Counted from the stretch's first letter, positions 26,089 to 35,712 are shown. The stretch is DNA of 64,000 bases from Pseudomonas sp. Au-Pse12 (GCF_021341665.1 NZ_JAJTTH010000005.1:1-64000), one strand, 5' to 3'. Made by a program: numbers and translations. Notes: generated by a model from the sequence alone, not told the origin.

Positions 26089-28281
26089 TCAGAATGTCTG
26101 GCCGAGATTCAGTGACAGGGCTTTCTGGTTGTCATCGTTGAAGCCGTAGCTGAAGTTCAGTGGCCCCAGCGGCGTATCGAAGCCGAGGAAGATACTGGCC
26201 GCATTGATGTAGCCACTGTCGAAGGCGTTGTCGTTGTTCCACACGCGACCGCGTTCCAATGAGCCTCCCAGGTACAGCGGAAACTCCAGAGGCAGATAGG
26301 AGCGTGGTGTCAGGCGGCGGAAATACACGGCGCGAGCCAGGCTGATGTTCTGCCCTGAGAGCGCGTCCTGGCGGAAGCCGGACAGTTGTCGCGCCCCGCC
26401 CAGCAGAAAGCTGGACGTCACCACATCGGCGTTGTCCAGGGTCCGGCCATACCGTCCGCCCAGGACAAAGGTGTTGGGGCCGCTGCTCAAGGCCTTGTCC
26501 AGTTTGAATTCCCATTGCCGGTAGCGATTGTCCGAACCCAGGCTCGGCTCGAACTGGCGCAGGGTCAGGCCGATATCCTCACCGGAGTGGGGGAAGTAGA
26601 CGTTGTCCAGGGAGTCGAAGGAGTACTGCAACTGGTAATAGCCTTCGTTGAAGTTCTCGCTGGGCAGGTTGTGGTCACCGATTCTGACGTCGGCCTTGCC
26701 CCAGGCTTCGCCAACGCCGAAGCGCACCTCACCGCTGTTGCCGATCTGCCGTCCCAGGTTGAGGCCGAGGCCGTAGCGTTCCAGCCGGTATTCGGCGATT
26801 GGGTCGTTGTCCAGCACCGCCTCGACGTTCTGCGCTTCGGCGGCGATGAATGGCGCCACGAAATAGCGTGAGCCCGCGTCCAGCGGTTGGTAGAACTCGC
26901 TGTAGATTTCCTGCCGGTCTCCAATCTGCACCCGGGTCAGCCATTCCGCCCCCAGGCTGTTGATGCCGTTCATGCGGTAGCTGGCGCCGATATTGAATGC
27001 GCTGTCGCCACGCATGTCATCGGACAGGTTCAGGCCCAGGCGCAGGTAGTCGGTGCCGCTGCGCTTGCCTCGGGCGCTGATCACCAGGGTGTTGTCCTGG
27101 CCCTTGTGCGTTACGCGGTATTGCACCTGTTCGAAGAAATCCAGGCCGTACAGGGTGCCCATGTCGGTTTCCAGGCGGTCCAGGTCCAGAGGTTCGCCGA
27201 TGCGCTGACGGATGTAATAGCGGATCACTTCATCGCTGACCTTGGAGTCGTTCTCTACCTTGATTGCGCTGATGATCGGCGTGCGCTGGCTGGGCTGGCG
27301 CGCGGCGGCCAGCTCGCCATCCAGCGGATGGGCCGGGCGCAGGCGCGCCAGGCGTGCGTCGAGGATGCGAGTGGCGCGGTAGCCGGCATCGATCATTTCC
27401 TGGGCTCGGCCGAAGTCGGTGACGCCGAAGCTCGACAGCGATGGCTGGATCAGCACGTCGTCCTTGTGCAACGCCGCCAGTTGCACCTCGGAGTTGCGTC
27501 GGGTCATCAGGGTGATGGATTGGGTGAGTACATCGACCACGGTATTGAGTTGCTTGCGTGAGCGCAGCGGCGTACCGATGTCCACCACGATGGCAATGTC
27601 GACCCCCATGTCCCGGGCCACGTCCAGGGGGATGTTGTCGGTCATGCCGCCATCCACCAGCAGCCGGCCATCCAGCTCCACCGGTGCGAACACCGCCGGG
27701 ATCGACATGCTGGCGCGGATCACCTGGGGCAAGTGGCCCTTGCGAAACACCACTTTCTCGCCGCTGGCGATGTCGGTGGCCACGGCTCGGAAGGGGATCG
27801 GCAGTTTGTCGAAATCGCGGGTGTCGCTGGCGTGCGCCAGCTTGCTCTCCAGCAGCAGTGCCAGGTTTTGGCCCTGGATCACCCCCAGCGGCAACCCCAT
27901 GCTGCCGTCGTCACGAAAGCTGAGTTTCTGTTTGACGAGGAAATCCCGATCGTCCTGTTTGCGCCGGAACGGCACGTCTTGTCGAGGCGGGGCATCGGAC
28001 AGGGCCTGCTTCCAGTCGATGTTCAACGCGAGCTTTTCCAACTCGTCGATCTTGTAGCCCGAGGCATACAGCCCGCCGATCACTGCGCCCATACTGGTGC
28101 CGGCGATGGCATCGATGCGGATGCCTTGTTCCTCAAGCGCCTTGAGCACGCCGATGTGGGCCAGGCCCCGGGCGGCGCCCCCCGACAGCACCAGGCCGAT
28201 TTTCGGTCGTGGTGCTTCGGCAGATTGAGCGAGCAAGGGCAGCAGGCAGAGGAGCAGGCAGGACAGCAGGCGGCGCATCAC
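26089..28281 (-). CDS. plpD: Patatin-like phospholipase PlpD (type Vd autotransporter)
   Basis: 730-residue secreted lipase fused to its own outer-membrane transporter. Signal peptide residues 1-20. Patatin domain about 28-230 with oxyanion glycines (LSGGAARGLAHIG), nucleophile Ser63 in GTSMG and Asp210 in the DGG motif, so the Ser-Asp dyad is intact. A POTRA-like domain follows (about 310-380, ending near DFFEQVQYRV), then a 16-strand Omp85/FhaC-like barrel ending in a Phe (LNLGQTF). This matches P. aeruginosa PlpD and FplA-type proteins, which cleave phospholipids. Confidence 0.92.
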   Translation of the reverse strand: MMRRLLSCLLLCLLPLLAQSAEAPRPKIGLVLSGGAARGLAHIGVLKALEEQGIRIDAIAGTSMGAVIGGLYASGYKIDELEKLALNIDWKQALSDAPPRQDVPFRRKQDDRDFLVKQKLSFRDDGSMGLPLGVIQGQNLALLLESKLAHASDTRDFDKLPIPFRAVATDIASGEKVVFRKGHLPQVIRASMSIPAVFAPVELDGRLLVDGGMTDNIPLDVARDMGVDIAIVVDIGTPLRSRKQLNTVVDVLTQSITLMTRRNSEVQLAALHKDDVLIQPSLSSFGVTDFGRAQEMIDAGYRATRILDARLARLRPAHPLDGELAAARQPSQRTPIISAIKVENDSKVSDEVIRYYIRQRIGEPLDLDRLETDMGTLYGLDFFEQVQYRVTHKGQDNTLVISARGKRSGTDYLRLGLNLSDDMRGDSAFNIGASYRMNGINSLGAEWLTRVQIGDRQEIYSEFYQPLDAGSRYFVAPFIAAEAQNVEAVLDNDPIAEYRLERYGLGLNLGRQIGNSGEVRFGVGEAWGKADVRIGDHNLPSENFNEGYYQLQYSFDSLDNVYFPHSGEDIGLTLRQFEPSLGSDNRYRQWEFKLDKALSSGPNTFVLGGRYGRTLDNADVVTSSFLLGGARQLSGFRQDALSGQNISLARAVYFRRLTPRSYLPLEFPLYLGGSLERGRVWNNDNAFDSGYINAASIFLGFDTPLGPLNFSYGFNDDNQKALSLNLGQTF

Positions 28282-28349
28282 GGTTCTCGGGGCGGGCGAT
28301 AAAGCCGGCTATTATAGCGACGCCCTAGAACCCAGGAGTTGGCCGGACC

Positions 28350-28637
28350 ATGACTGAACGTAAACCCGAAGTGATCATCACCTACTGCACCCAATGCCAG
28401 TGGCTCCTGCGCGCGGCGTGGTTGGCCCAGGAACTCTTGAGTACGTTCAGCGACGACCTGGGCAAGGTGTCCCTGGCGCCGGCAACCGGTGGGGTTTTTC
28501 GCATCACTTGCGACGGTGTTCAGATCTGGGAGCGCAAGGCCGATGGCGGCTTTCCCGAGGCCAAGGTGCTCAAGCAACGGGTCCGCGACCAGATCGACCC
28601 CGAGCGCGATCTGGGCCACAACGACCGCACTCAGTGA
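28350..28637 (+). CDS. SelT/SelW/SelH-family selenoprotein-like protein (Cys form)
   Basis: 95-residue thioredoxin-fold protein. The redox motif CTQC at about residues 13-16 sits in the typical context ITYCTQCQWLLRAAW, followed by LAPATGGVFRITCDGVQIWERK and GGFPEAKVLKQRVRDQI, all characteristic of the Rdx family. Bacterial members carry Cys instead of selenocysteine. The role is presumed redox. The stop overlaps the convergent EamA gene by seven bases. Confidence 0.88.
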   Translation: MTERKPEVIITYCTQCQWLLRAAWLAQELLSTFSDDLGKVSLAPATGGVFRITCDGVQIWERKADGGFPEAKVLKQRVRDQIDPERDLGHNDRTQ

Positions 28638-29524
28638 GCGCTGGCTTCAGCCGGCGCTGCCTTGTTCCCTGAGCCCGTGGACAGGCGGCTTGAAACCACG
28701 ATGGCGACGATGATCAAGGCCCCGCCGAACAACATGCGCAGGGTCGGGTTCTCGCCGAACAGCAGCCAAGCCACGGTAATTCCGTAGACCGGTTCCAGGG
28801 CGAACACCACCGCCGCGGTACGTGCCTTGATCACCGCCAGGCTGGCGACAAACAGGCTGTGGGCCAGCCCGGTGCAGAAGATCCCCAGCAGGCTGATCCA
28901 CAGCCAGTCCATGGCCCGCACCTGGCCAAGCGCCGGAGCCGCCACGGGCAACAGGCACAGGGCGACCACCACGTTTTGACAGAGCGCCGCCTGTACCGCC
29001 GGCATCCGTCCGGAGCTGGCGCGGTTGTTCAAGGACAGCAGGGCGAACAGCAGGCCGGAACCGACGGCCCAGAGCAAACCGGTCGTGGCCTGGCTGGCCA
29101 GGTCGAAGTCCGGGGTCACCAGCATCAGGCCGATACTCACCAGGACCACCAGTAGCATTTCGTTGAAGCGGATCCGTTCGCGGAAGATCAGCCCTTCAAG
29201 AATCACCGTGAAGGCCGGGAAGCTGGCAAAGCCCAGGGTCGCGATAGCCACCCCGGCGACTTTCACCGCAACGAAGAAACTCACCCAGTGCCCCGCCAAC
29301 AGCAGGCCGCTGAGCAGCAGGCGCCGCCAGTCGGTGGCGGCCAGCCTTTGCCAGGGGGTATGGCTCGCCAGGCGGGCGAACATAGCCAGGGCGAGCACGG
29401 CAAAGGCCGCGCGGCCGAAGACGATTACTGCAGGTGAAGCGGCGGCGAGCTTACCGAATACACCGGTCAGGCCGAACATCAGGGCACCGATATGCAAGGC
29501 ACCAAGGGCGGTACGCGGAGTCAT
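28631..29524 (-). CDS. DMT-superfamily transporter (EamA)
   Basis: 297 residues from ATG 29524 (AAGGA just upstream; an extra six in-frame codons before it lack a ribosome site). Ten hydrophobic helices in two EamA repeats (LTGVFGKLAAASPAVIVFGR; later FALEPVYGITVAWLLFGENP). The tail is hydrophilic and Ala/Ser rich. It is probably an exporter of unknown substrate. The neighbouring AraC gene, transcribed the same way about 50 bases upstream, is a candidate regulator. Confidence 0.87.
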   Translation of the reverse strand: MTPRTALGALHIGALMFGLTGVFGKLAAASPAVIVFGRAAFAVLALAMFARLASHTPWQRLAATDWRRLLLSGLLLAGHWVSFFVAVKVAGVAIATLGFASFPAFTVILEGLIFRERIRFNEMLLVVLVSIGLMLVTPDFDLASQATTGLLWAVGSGLLFALLSLNNRASSGRMPAVQAALCQNVVVALCLLPVAAPALGQVRAMDWLWISLLGIFCTGLAHSLFVASLAVIKARTAAVVFALEPVYGITVAWLLFGENPTLRMLFGGALIIVAIVVSSRLSTGSGNKAAPAEASAH

Positions 29525-29575
29525 TTTTTTCCTTAACCACAAGACGGGCAGTCATTGCCTTGGGCGGCAACGGGT

Positions 29576-30391
29576 TCAGTCTAGGGGCGCAGCGGCCTGC
29601 GGGTCTGTCGCGGCCCTGGCGTCTTTTGTCGAGGGATTAGCGTGCGCCCCGCGCCTGAGCTGGCGCGGCGAGTGGCCGAATTCGCGCAGTATCGCCGCGG
29701 CGAAGGCGCTCTGCGAGCTGTAGCCCACGCGGTTGGCGATTTCCCCCATGGGCAACGCCGACCCGCGCAACAGCTCCAGGGCCATGTGCAGGCGTCGGCG
29801 CCGCACGTATTCCATGGGGGTAGCCCCGCATTCGGCGATGAACCGTGCATGCAGGCGGGCGCCGGACAGCCCGGCGATGCGTGCCAGGTCGGCCACTTGC
29901 AAGGGGTGGGCGGCGTGGCGGTCGATGTGCGCATTCAGGGCGGCATAGGGCAGGCGGCGCTCGCCGGGGTGGCCGGCGCTCGCATGGTTGAGGCTGGCCA
30001 AGAGCAAGACCGCGCCTTGTTGCGCAATCAGCGGATCGTCCACCGGGCTGTCCGCCAACCAGCTGACCAGGCGGCTCTGGCTCGGGCCCAGGACCCGGTG
30101 CAGAGGCGTGTCGAGCAAGCGTCGGCTGGCCTCGGCATGTTCTCCCAACGATTGTTTCACCCAGTGTTCGCCGGGTATGTCCAGCACCAGGCAGTGGCTG
30201 CCCCGGGGGCTGCCGCAGACATGCCGGGCACCGGCCGGCACGACCACAAAGCTCTGCTGCTGCACCTGGCTGCCCTGGCCTTCGACTTCGAAATCGAGCT
30301 GGCCGCAGAGGCCGAACACCAGTTGCGCATGTTCGTGGCTGTGGGCGATCAGGTCGTGGCTGTAGTGGCGCAGGGTGAGGATAGATCCCAT
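29576..30391 (-). CDS. AraC-family regulator with cupin domain
   Basis: 271 residues from ATG 30391, preceded by AAGGAG; the frame is open upstream but without a better start. Residues 1-110 are a cupin-like sensor (HSHEHAQLVFGLCGQLDFEVEG, VVVPAGARHVC); residues about 170-260 are the paired helix-turn-helix (VADLARIAGLSGARLHARF, EIANRVGYSSQSAFAAAI). The effector is unknown. The gene precedes the EamA transporter gene on the same strand and may control it. Confidence 0.84.
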   Translation of the reverse strand: MGSILTLRHYSHDLIAHSHEHAQLVFGLCGQLDFEVEGQGSQVQQQSFVVVPAGARHVCGSPRGSHCLVLDIPGEHWVKQSLGEHAEASRRLLDTPLHRVLGPSQSRLVSWLADSPVDDPLIAQQGAVLLLASLNHASAGHPGERRLPYAALNAHIDRHAAHPLQVADLARIAGLSGARLHARFIAECGATPMEYVRRRRLHMALELLRGSALPMGEIANRVGYSSQSAFAAAILREFGHSPRQLRRGAHANPSTKDARAATDPQAAAPLD

Positions 30392-30523
30392 CACGGTCTC
30401 CTTGGCAGGCGGCCAGTCTACACCGGCGGTCGGCTGTTTCGCGCTGTCATCGCGCTGCCGTATTTGTGTCATGGGCTATTAATCGCTGGGGCGCAAGCTC
30501 GCACAAAATCCAGGAGAGCGCCC

Positions 30524-31345
30524 ATGACCCATGCCGAACTCGCCAAGCCCAGCCGCAAGCAACGGGTGCGAACCCTATGGATTTCAGACGTGCACCTGGG
30601 CACCCGGGACTGCCAGGCGGAACACCTGGCGCGCTTTCTCAAGGGCTACCACGCTGATCGCATCTACCTGGTGGGCGACATCATCGATGGCTGGAAGCTG
30701 CGCGGCGGCATGTACTGGCCCCAGGCCCATACCAACGTGATCCGGCGCCTGTTGACCATGAGCAAGCGCGGCACCGAGGTGATCTACGTCACCGGCAACC
30801 ATGACGAGTTTCTGCGGCGCTACTCCAAGCTGATCCTGGGCAATATCCAGCTGGTGGACGAGGCGGTGCATGTCACCGCGGACGGGCGTCACCTGCTGGT
30901 GATTCATGGCGACCAGTTCGATGTGATCACCCGCTATCACCGTTGGCTGGCCTTTCTCGGCGACTCGGCCTACGAATTCACCCTGACCCTCAACCGCTGG
31001 CTCAACCACTGGCGGGCACGCTATGGCTACGGTTATTGGTCGCTGTCGGCCTACCTCAAGCACAAGGTCAAGACGGCGGTGAGCTTCATCAGCGATTTCG
31101 AGGAAGCCATTGCCCACGAATGCGTCAAGCGCGAGTTGCACGGGGTGGTCTGTGGCCACATTCACCATGCCGAGATCCGCAAGGTCGGCGAGGTGGACTA
31201 CCTCAACTGCGGTGACTGGGTGGAGTCCTGCACCGCCTTGATCGAACACTGGGACGGCAGCATCGAGCTCTACCGCCTGGCCGAAGCCCAGGCCCGCGAA
31301 GCCCGGCTCAAGGCCGAGCGGATGAACGTCGCGGAACCGGCCTGA
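30524..31345 (+). CDS. UDP-2,3-diacylglucosamine diphosphatase-like metallophosphoesterase
   Basis: 273 residues from ATG 30524 behind AGGAG; codons upstream in the same frame are antisense to the AraC gene and not used. Calcineurin-like motifs are intact: ISDVHLGTRD, LVGDIIDGWKL, VTGNHDEF, VIHGDQFD and VCGHIHHAEIR. The family includes LpxH-like lipid A enzymes, but this longer branch (YGYGYWSLSAYLKHKVKTA) is a paralogue whose substrate is less certain. C-terminal helix is charged. Membrane-associated, cytoplasmic. Confidence 0.82.
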   Translation: MTHAELAKPSRKQRVRTLWISDVHLGTRDCQAEHLARFLKGYHADRIYLVGDIIDGWKLRGGMYWPQAHTNVIRRLLTMSKRGTEVIYVTGNHDEFLRRYSKLILGNIQLVDEAVHVTADGRHLLVIHGDQFDVITRYHRWLAFLGDSAYEFTLTLNRWLNHWRARYGYGYWSLSAYLKHKVKTAVSFISDFEEAIAHECVKRELHGVVCGHIHHAEIRKVGEVDYLNCGDWVESCTALIEHWDGSIELYRLAEAQAREARLKAERMNVAEPA

Positions 31346-31367
31346 GCCCCGCGTTGGCAGCGGCTGT

Positions 31368-31958
31368 TCACGCCGGGCCGGCCTGCTCCATGGCGGCCTT
31401 GTACAGCGATTGCCGGGGCTGGGCGAACAGCCGCCGCAGCATGGGTTCGAAGAAGCTCAGGGGCAGGCTCTCATAGGCTGGGTCAAAGGCCGCGGCGTCG
31501 TACTTGGCGCAGAATTCGGCGGTGTACTGGTACAGCGGATGTTCGCTGAATTGCTCGCGCAGATGGCGATCCATCCCCAGGTGATGGAAGAAGTAGTAAC
31601 CCTGGAAGATCCCATGTTTCTCCACCATCCACAGGTTTTCCGGGCTGACAAAGGGCTTGAGAATGGCTGCGGCGATATCGGCGTGGTTGTAGGAGCCCAG
31701 GGTGTCGCCAATGTCGTGGAGCAGGGCGCAGACCACGTACTCCTCGTCGCGCCCGTCATGCCAGGCGCGGCTGGCGGTCTGCAGTGAATGGGTCAGGCGG
31801 TCCACCGGGAAGCCGCCGAAGTCGCCCTCAAGCAGTTGCAGGTGGGCCAGGATGCGGGCCGGCAACTGTTTGGCGTAGGCGCTGAAATCTGCCGCAATGA
31901 TCGCCCAGTCCTCTTGGGTGCCGTCCTGCATATGGGTAAAACGCGCATGAGTGTTCAT
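31368..31958 (-). CDS. HD-domain phosphohydrolase-like protein
   Basis: 196 residues from ATG 31958 (GAGGATG upstream; an alternative Met lies seven codons earlier). The HD signature ALLHDIGDTLGSYNHADIAAAI, with metal-binding His and Asp, is followed by LWMVEKHGIFQGYYFFHH and a C-terminal helix. The sequence resembles the mixed-valent di-iron oxygenase branch of HD proteins (PhnZ/MIOX-like) as much as true phosphohydrolases, so the reaction is uncertain. Confidence 0.78.
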   Translation of the reverse strand: MNTHARFTHMQDGTQEDWAIIAADFSAYAKQLPARILAHLQLLEGDFGGFPVDRLTHSLQTASRAWHDGRDEEYVVCALLHDIGDTLGSYNHADIAAAILKPFVSPENLWMVEKHGIFQGYYFFHHLGMDRHLREQFSEHPLYQYTAEFCAKYDAAAFDPAYESLPLSFFEPMLRRLFAQPRQSLYKAAMEQAGPA

Positions 31959-32056
31959 CGGCCATCCTCTTGTTGTCATGGGCTGGAGGATTCGAGTGTA
32001 GGCAGGGGGCTGCCCGGCGCAGTGGCTGTGCGGGCCGGCTTGCTGTCCAGCGAGGC

Positions 32057-32368
32057 CTAGAAGGGCACCTTGCCGAGGATCATGTCGCGGTACATGACAA
32101 AGTCCCCCAGCAGGCTGTACAGCGGATGCTGGAAGGTGGCGGGGCGATTTTTCTCGAAGAAGAAGTGCCCGACCCAGGCGAAGCCATACCCGGCCACCGG
32201 CAACGCCAGCAGTAGCCACCAGGCGCCTTTGCCGATGGTCAGGGCGAGCAGGAAGATCACCAGGCTGGTGCCGATGAAGTGCAGGCGTCGGCAGGTGCTG
32301 TCGCTGTGTTCGCTCAGGTAGTAGGGATAGAACTCGGCGAAGCTGTTGAACTGTCGGATGTTTTCCAT
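32057..32368 (-). CDS. Mpo1-like DUF962 membrane protein
   Basis: 103-residue protein with NSFAEFYPYYLSEHSDSTCRRLHFIGTSL and GYGFAWVGHFFFEKNRPATF, the conserved His-containing motifs of the DUF962 family, plus two to three hydrophobic segments. In yeast Mpo1 is an iron-dependent dioxygenase for alpha-oxidation of 2-hydroxy fatty acids; the bacterial role is not established. The conserved His residues suggest an active metal site. Roughly 100 bases upstream of the HD gene on the same strand. Confidence 0.85.
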   Translation of the reverse strand: MENIRQFNSFAEFYPYYLSEHSDSTCRRLHFIGTSLVIFLLALTIGKGAWWLLLALPVAGYGFAWVGHFFFEKNRPATFQHPLYSLLGDFVMYRDMILGKVPF

Positions 32369-32527
32369 GGCCGCGATCTCTGTGTTTGTTGTTCTGTAGG
32401 CGGATGTTCTGCGGGGAGCTTATTTGAGTCTAGAGTCCTTGGCAGTACAGGCCAGTGACAATAGGCGCCACTTTAGTATCCTTGGAAAATTGGCCGTAGC
32501 ATGCGGCTCATCATGTAAGAAAAGCTC

Positions 32528-33589
32528 ATGAGCGAACGAACGACTTCTGCAAGCTGGACCCTGGGGATCGTCAAGGCCCTGGAGATGGAGGGGCTGGATT
32601 GCCTGGCCCTGTTCAAGCAGCTGGGGCTCGACTACGGCGCCCTGGAAGATCCCGATGCACGCTTTACCCAGGATTCGATGACCCGGCTCTGGCAGCGTGC
32701 CGTGGAGATTTCCGGCAACCCGGCCATTGGCTTGAACATGGGCAAGTTGGTGCGTCCGGCGTCCTTTCATGTGGCCGGGTATGCGCTGATGTCGAGCCGT
32801 ACCCTGGCGGAGGGCTTCCAGCGGCTGGTGCGTTATCAGCGGATCATCGCCGAAAGCGCTGACTTGAGTTTCCGCCTTCTGCCTGAAGGTTACGCACTGA
32901 TCCTGACTGTACATGGCGATCATCTGCCGCCCACCCGGCAGAGTGCCGAGGCTTCGCTGGCCTGTGCCCTGGCCTTGTGTGGTTGGCTGACGGGGCGCGC
33001 GTTGCAGCCGCGCAAGGTATTGCTACAAGGGGAGCAGCCCCAGGATGTGCAGCCCTATAAAGACATGTTCCATGCGCCCCTGGTATTTGCGGCGCCCTTC
33101 GATGCACTGATCTTCGAGCGTGCCGACATGGAGGCCGCGCTGCCTACCGCCAACGAGGCCATGGCGTTGCTGCATGACCGCTTCGCCGGCGAATACCTGG
33201 CGCGGTTCTCGGAAAGTCGGGTGACCCACAAGGCGCGGCAGGTGCTGTGCCGTTTGCTGCCCCAGGGCGAACCCAAGCGCGAGATGGTGGCGCAGACTCT
33301 GCATTTGTCCCAGCGCACCTTGCAGCGTCGCCTGCAGGAAGAGGGCACCAGCTTTCAGACTTTGCTGGATGACACTCGCCGGGAGCTGGCTGAGCAGTAC
33401 CTGGCGCAGCCGCGCATGACCTTGCTGGAGATTGCCTATCTGCTGGGGTTTGCCGACCCGAGCAATTTCTTTCGGGCATTTCGCCGCTGGTTCGATGCCA
33501 CACCCGGTGAGTACCGGGCGCGGCTACAGGCGATGCCGGCCCAGGTCAATGACGCCAGAACGCCGGAACACACAATACGAACACCGTGA
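32528..33589 (+). CDS. AraC-family regulator (OruR/ArgR-like type)
   Basis: 353 residues. The first 200 residues are the arabinose-binding-like domain of this subgroup (FHVAGYALMSSRTLAEGFQRL, RYQRIIAES); the C-terminal 100 are the AraC helix-turn-helix pair (VAQTLHLSQRTLQRRLQEEG, IAYLLGFADPSNFFRAFRRW). Architecture matches OruR, the ornithine-use regulator of P. aeruginosa, but similarity at this level is family-wide and I do not assign it. The 3' end overlaps trkH, on the opposite strand, by 44 bases. Confidence 0.85.
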   Translation: MSERTTSASWTLGIVKALEMEGLDCLALFKQLGLDYGALEDPDARFTQDSMTRLWQRAVEISGNPAIGLNMGKLVRPASFHVAGYALMSSRTLAEGFQRLVRYQRIIAESADLSFRLLPEGYALILTVHGDHLPPTRQSAEASLACALALCGWLTGRALQPRKVLLQGEQPQDVQPYKDMFHAPLVFAAPFDALIFERADMEAALPTANEAMALLHDRFAGEYLARFSESRVTHKARQVLCRLLPQGEPKREMVAQTLHLSQRTLQRRLQEEGTSFQTLLDDTRRELAEQYLAQPRMTLLEIAYLLGFADPSNFFRAFRRWFDATPGEYRARLQAMPAQVNDARTPEHTIRTP

Positions 33590-35000
33590 TGATTTCCAGT
33601 CGGCCCAGGAGCATGCCCAGGGACAGGATCCACTTGGCGGCGTCCGGCAGGGTCGAGAAGTTGCCGGCCGGGCCGATGGTTTCGCCTAGGCCCGGGCCCA
33701 CCCCGGATACGGTGCTGGCGGCGCCGGTCAGGGCGGTCATCCAGTCCAGGCCGAGCAGCGACAGGGCCAGGGCGATCATGCAGATGGTGATGGCGAAGAA
33801 GAACGAGAAGGTCAGGATCGAACGGACGATTTCCTCGTCCAGGCGATGGCCATTGTATTTCTGCTTGATCACCGCCCGGGGGTGGATCAATTGATTGAGG
33901 TTGGCCTTGAGCAGGATGTAGGCCACCTGGAAGCGGAAGATCTTGATCCCGCCGGCAGTCGACCCAGAACAACCGCCGACAAACCCCAGGTAAAAGAACA
34001 GCATCAGTGAGAAATTGCCCCAAAGGCTGTAGTCACCCAAGGCAAACCCGGTGGTGGTGACCACCGAAGTCACGTTCAGCGCCACGTGGCGCAGGGCATC
34101 CAGCCAGTGCAGGTCGGTGGTCCACCAGTACCAGGTGCCGAGCACCAGCCAGGTCACCAGGAGCATGCCGAGCAGGCCCTGGACCTGTTGATCCTTGATC
34201 AATGCCTTGCGGTTGCCGCGCAGGGTTGCCACATAGAGGGCAAAGGGCAGGCTGCCGAGAATCATCACCACCACCGCTACCCAGTGCACCGCCGGTTGCT
34301 GCCAGTGGGCCAGGGATTCGTCGGAGGTGGAGAAGCCGCCGGTGGAGATTGCCGACATGGCGTGGTTGATGGCATCGAACACATTCATCCCGGCCCACCA
34401 GAACGCCAGGCTGCCGCAGATGGTGATGCCGACGTAGGTGGCGACGATCAGCCGCGCCACCATGTGCGAGCGCGGCATGACCTTTTCCGAGCGGTCCGAT
34501 GATTCGGTCTGGAACAGACGCATGCCGCCGATGCGCAGCAGCGGCAGGATCGCTACCGCCATGCCGATAAAGCCGATGCCCCCCAGCCAGTGCAGCATCG
34601 AGCGCCAGATCAGGATGCCCGGGGACATGCTGTCCAGGCCGCTGAGTACGGTGGCGCCAGTGGCTGTGATGCCGGACATGCTTTCGAAGAACGAGTCGGT
34701 GTAGCTGATGTGCTGGGTCAGCAGGAACGGCAGGGCGGCAAAGATACACACCACCACCCAGCTGGAAACCGTCAGCAGGTACATGTCCCGGGGCCGCAGG
34801 TGAATGTGCTCGGGGCGACCGGGAATCACCAGGGCCAAGCCGGCGATAAAGGTGATCATGCTGGCCCAGAGGAAGGACGGCAGGTCGCCGGTGCGTTCGA
34901 AGATCACCAGTGTCGCCATCGGAACCACCATGGCGATGGCCAGGGTGATGAGGAAGATGCCGATGATGAAACCAATGATCCTTAGGGTCGGCAACGCCAT
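33546..35000 (-). CDS. trkH: Potassium uptake protein TrkH
   Basis: 484-residue inner-membrane K+ translocating subunit of the Trk system, acting with the NAD-binding subunit TrkA encoded elsewhere. Start at ATG 35000 (GAGCGGA upstream), giving the usual length. Selectivity-filter loops are recognisable: MSGITATGATVLSG, SAISTGGFS, NVTSVVTTTGFALG and STVSGVGPGLGE. About ten to twelve membrane helices. It is divergent from the nitroreductase gene and overlaps the AraC gene tail to tail. Confidence 0.94.
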   Translation of the reverse strand: MALPTLRIIGFIIGIFLITLAIAMVVPMATLVIFERTGDLPSFLWASMITFIAGLALVIPGRPEHIHLRPRDMYLLTVSSWVVVCIFAALPFLLTQHISYTDSFFESMSGITATGATVLSGLDSMSPGILIWRSMLHWLGGIGFIGMAVAILPLLRIGGMRLFQTESSDRSEKVMPRSHMVARLIVATYVGITICGSLAFWWAGMNVFDAINHAMSAISTGGFSTSDESLAHWQQPAVHWVAVVVMILGSLPFALYVATLRGNRKALIKDQQVQGLLGMLLVTWLVLGTWYWWTTDLHWLDALRHVALNVTSVVTTTGFALGDYSLWGNFSLMLFFYLGFVGGCSGSTAGGIKIFRFQVAYILLKANLNQLIHPRAVIKQKYNGHRLDEEIVRSILTFSFFFAITICMIALALSLLGLDWMTALTGAASTVSGVGPGLGETIGPAGNFSTLPDAAKWILSLGMLLGRLEIITVFVLCVPAFWRH

Positions 35001-35122
35001 GTGTTCCGCTCGGGCTGGTAGAAGAAGGGCGCTCATTCTACCTGCGGGGCAGGGCATGTAAACCGGCACCCGGCTGGCAGATACCGCTAGAATGGCCGGA
35101 CATTTTTTTCAGGAGGTGGCCG

Positions 35123-35689
35123 ATGGAGGCTCTCGACGCTTTGCTCAACCGTGTTTCCGTGCCGCGCCTGGTGGAGCCCGCGCCCAATGCCGCGCAGCGC
35201 GAGGCGTTGTTTGCTGCCGCCCTGCGCGCACCGGATCATGGGCAATTGCGCCCTTGGCGGTTTCTCACTGTCGAAGGCGCGGCGCGCGAGCAGTTGGGCG
35301 AGTTGCTGGTGGAGGCGGTACAGCTGCAGGGCGGCGAGGTGACCCAGGCCGCCTTGGCCAAGGCTCGCGCCATGCCCCTGCGCGCACCGCTGGTGGTTGT
35401 GGTGGTCGCGCGCTTGCAGGAGCACTTCAAGGTGCCCAAGAGCGAGCAGTTGCTGGCGGCGGGCTGCGCGGCCCACGGTATTCTGCTGGCGGCCTATGCC
35501 CAGGGTATCGGCGCGGTCTGGCGCACCGGTGAGTTGTCCTATTCGGCCCATGTGGCCAAGGGCCTGGGGCTGCAGGACGGCGAGGAGATCATTGCCTTCC
35601 TGTACCTGGGCACACCGTTGAACGAGCCGCGGGTGGCCCCTAAAGTCGACACCGCCGAGTTCGTCAGTGCCTGGACGGCCAGGGCCTGA
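35123..35689 (+). CDS. YdjA-like nitroreductase
   Basis: 188-residue FMN-dependent oxidoreductase. Conserved NPN-like PNAAQREALFAAALRAPDHGQLRPWRF, APLVVVVVARLQEH and the C-terminal GYRTGEL-type segment (here VWRTGELSYSAHVAKGLGL) match the YdjA branch, the smallest nitroreductases. GGAGG precedes the ATG. The neighbourhood (trkH on one side, cpx-like genes on the other) is the same as in P. aeruginosa. Confidence 0.86.
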   Translation: MEALDALLNRVSVPRLVEPAPNAAQREALFAAALRAPDHGQLRPWRFLTVEGAAREQLGELLVEAVQLQGGEVTQAALAKARAMPLRAPLVVVVVARLQEHFKVPKSEQLLAAGCAAHGILLAAYAQGIGAVWRTGELSYSAHVAKGLGLQDGEEIIAFLYLGTPLNEPRVAPKVDTAEFVSAWTARA

Positions 35690-35712
35690 CTATTCCCTTC
35701 CCGCGCTGAGCA

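Noticed and set aside
29642..30523. N-terminal extension of the LpxH-like phosphoesterase
   Set aside because: Antisense to the AraC gene; a good ATG with AGGAG is at 30524.
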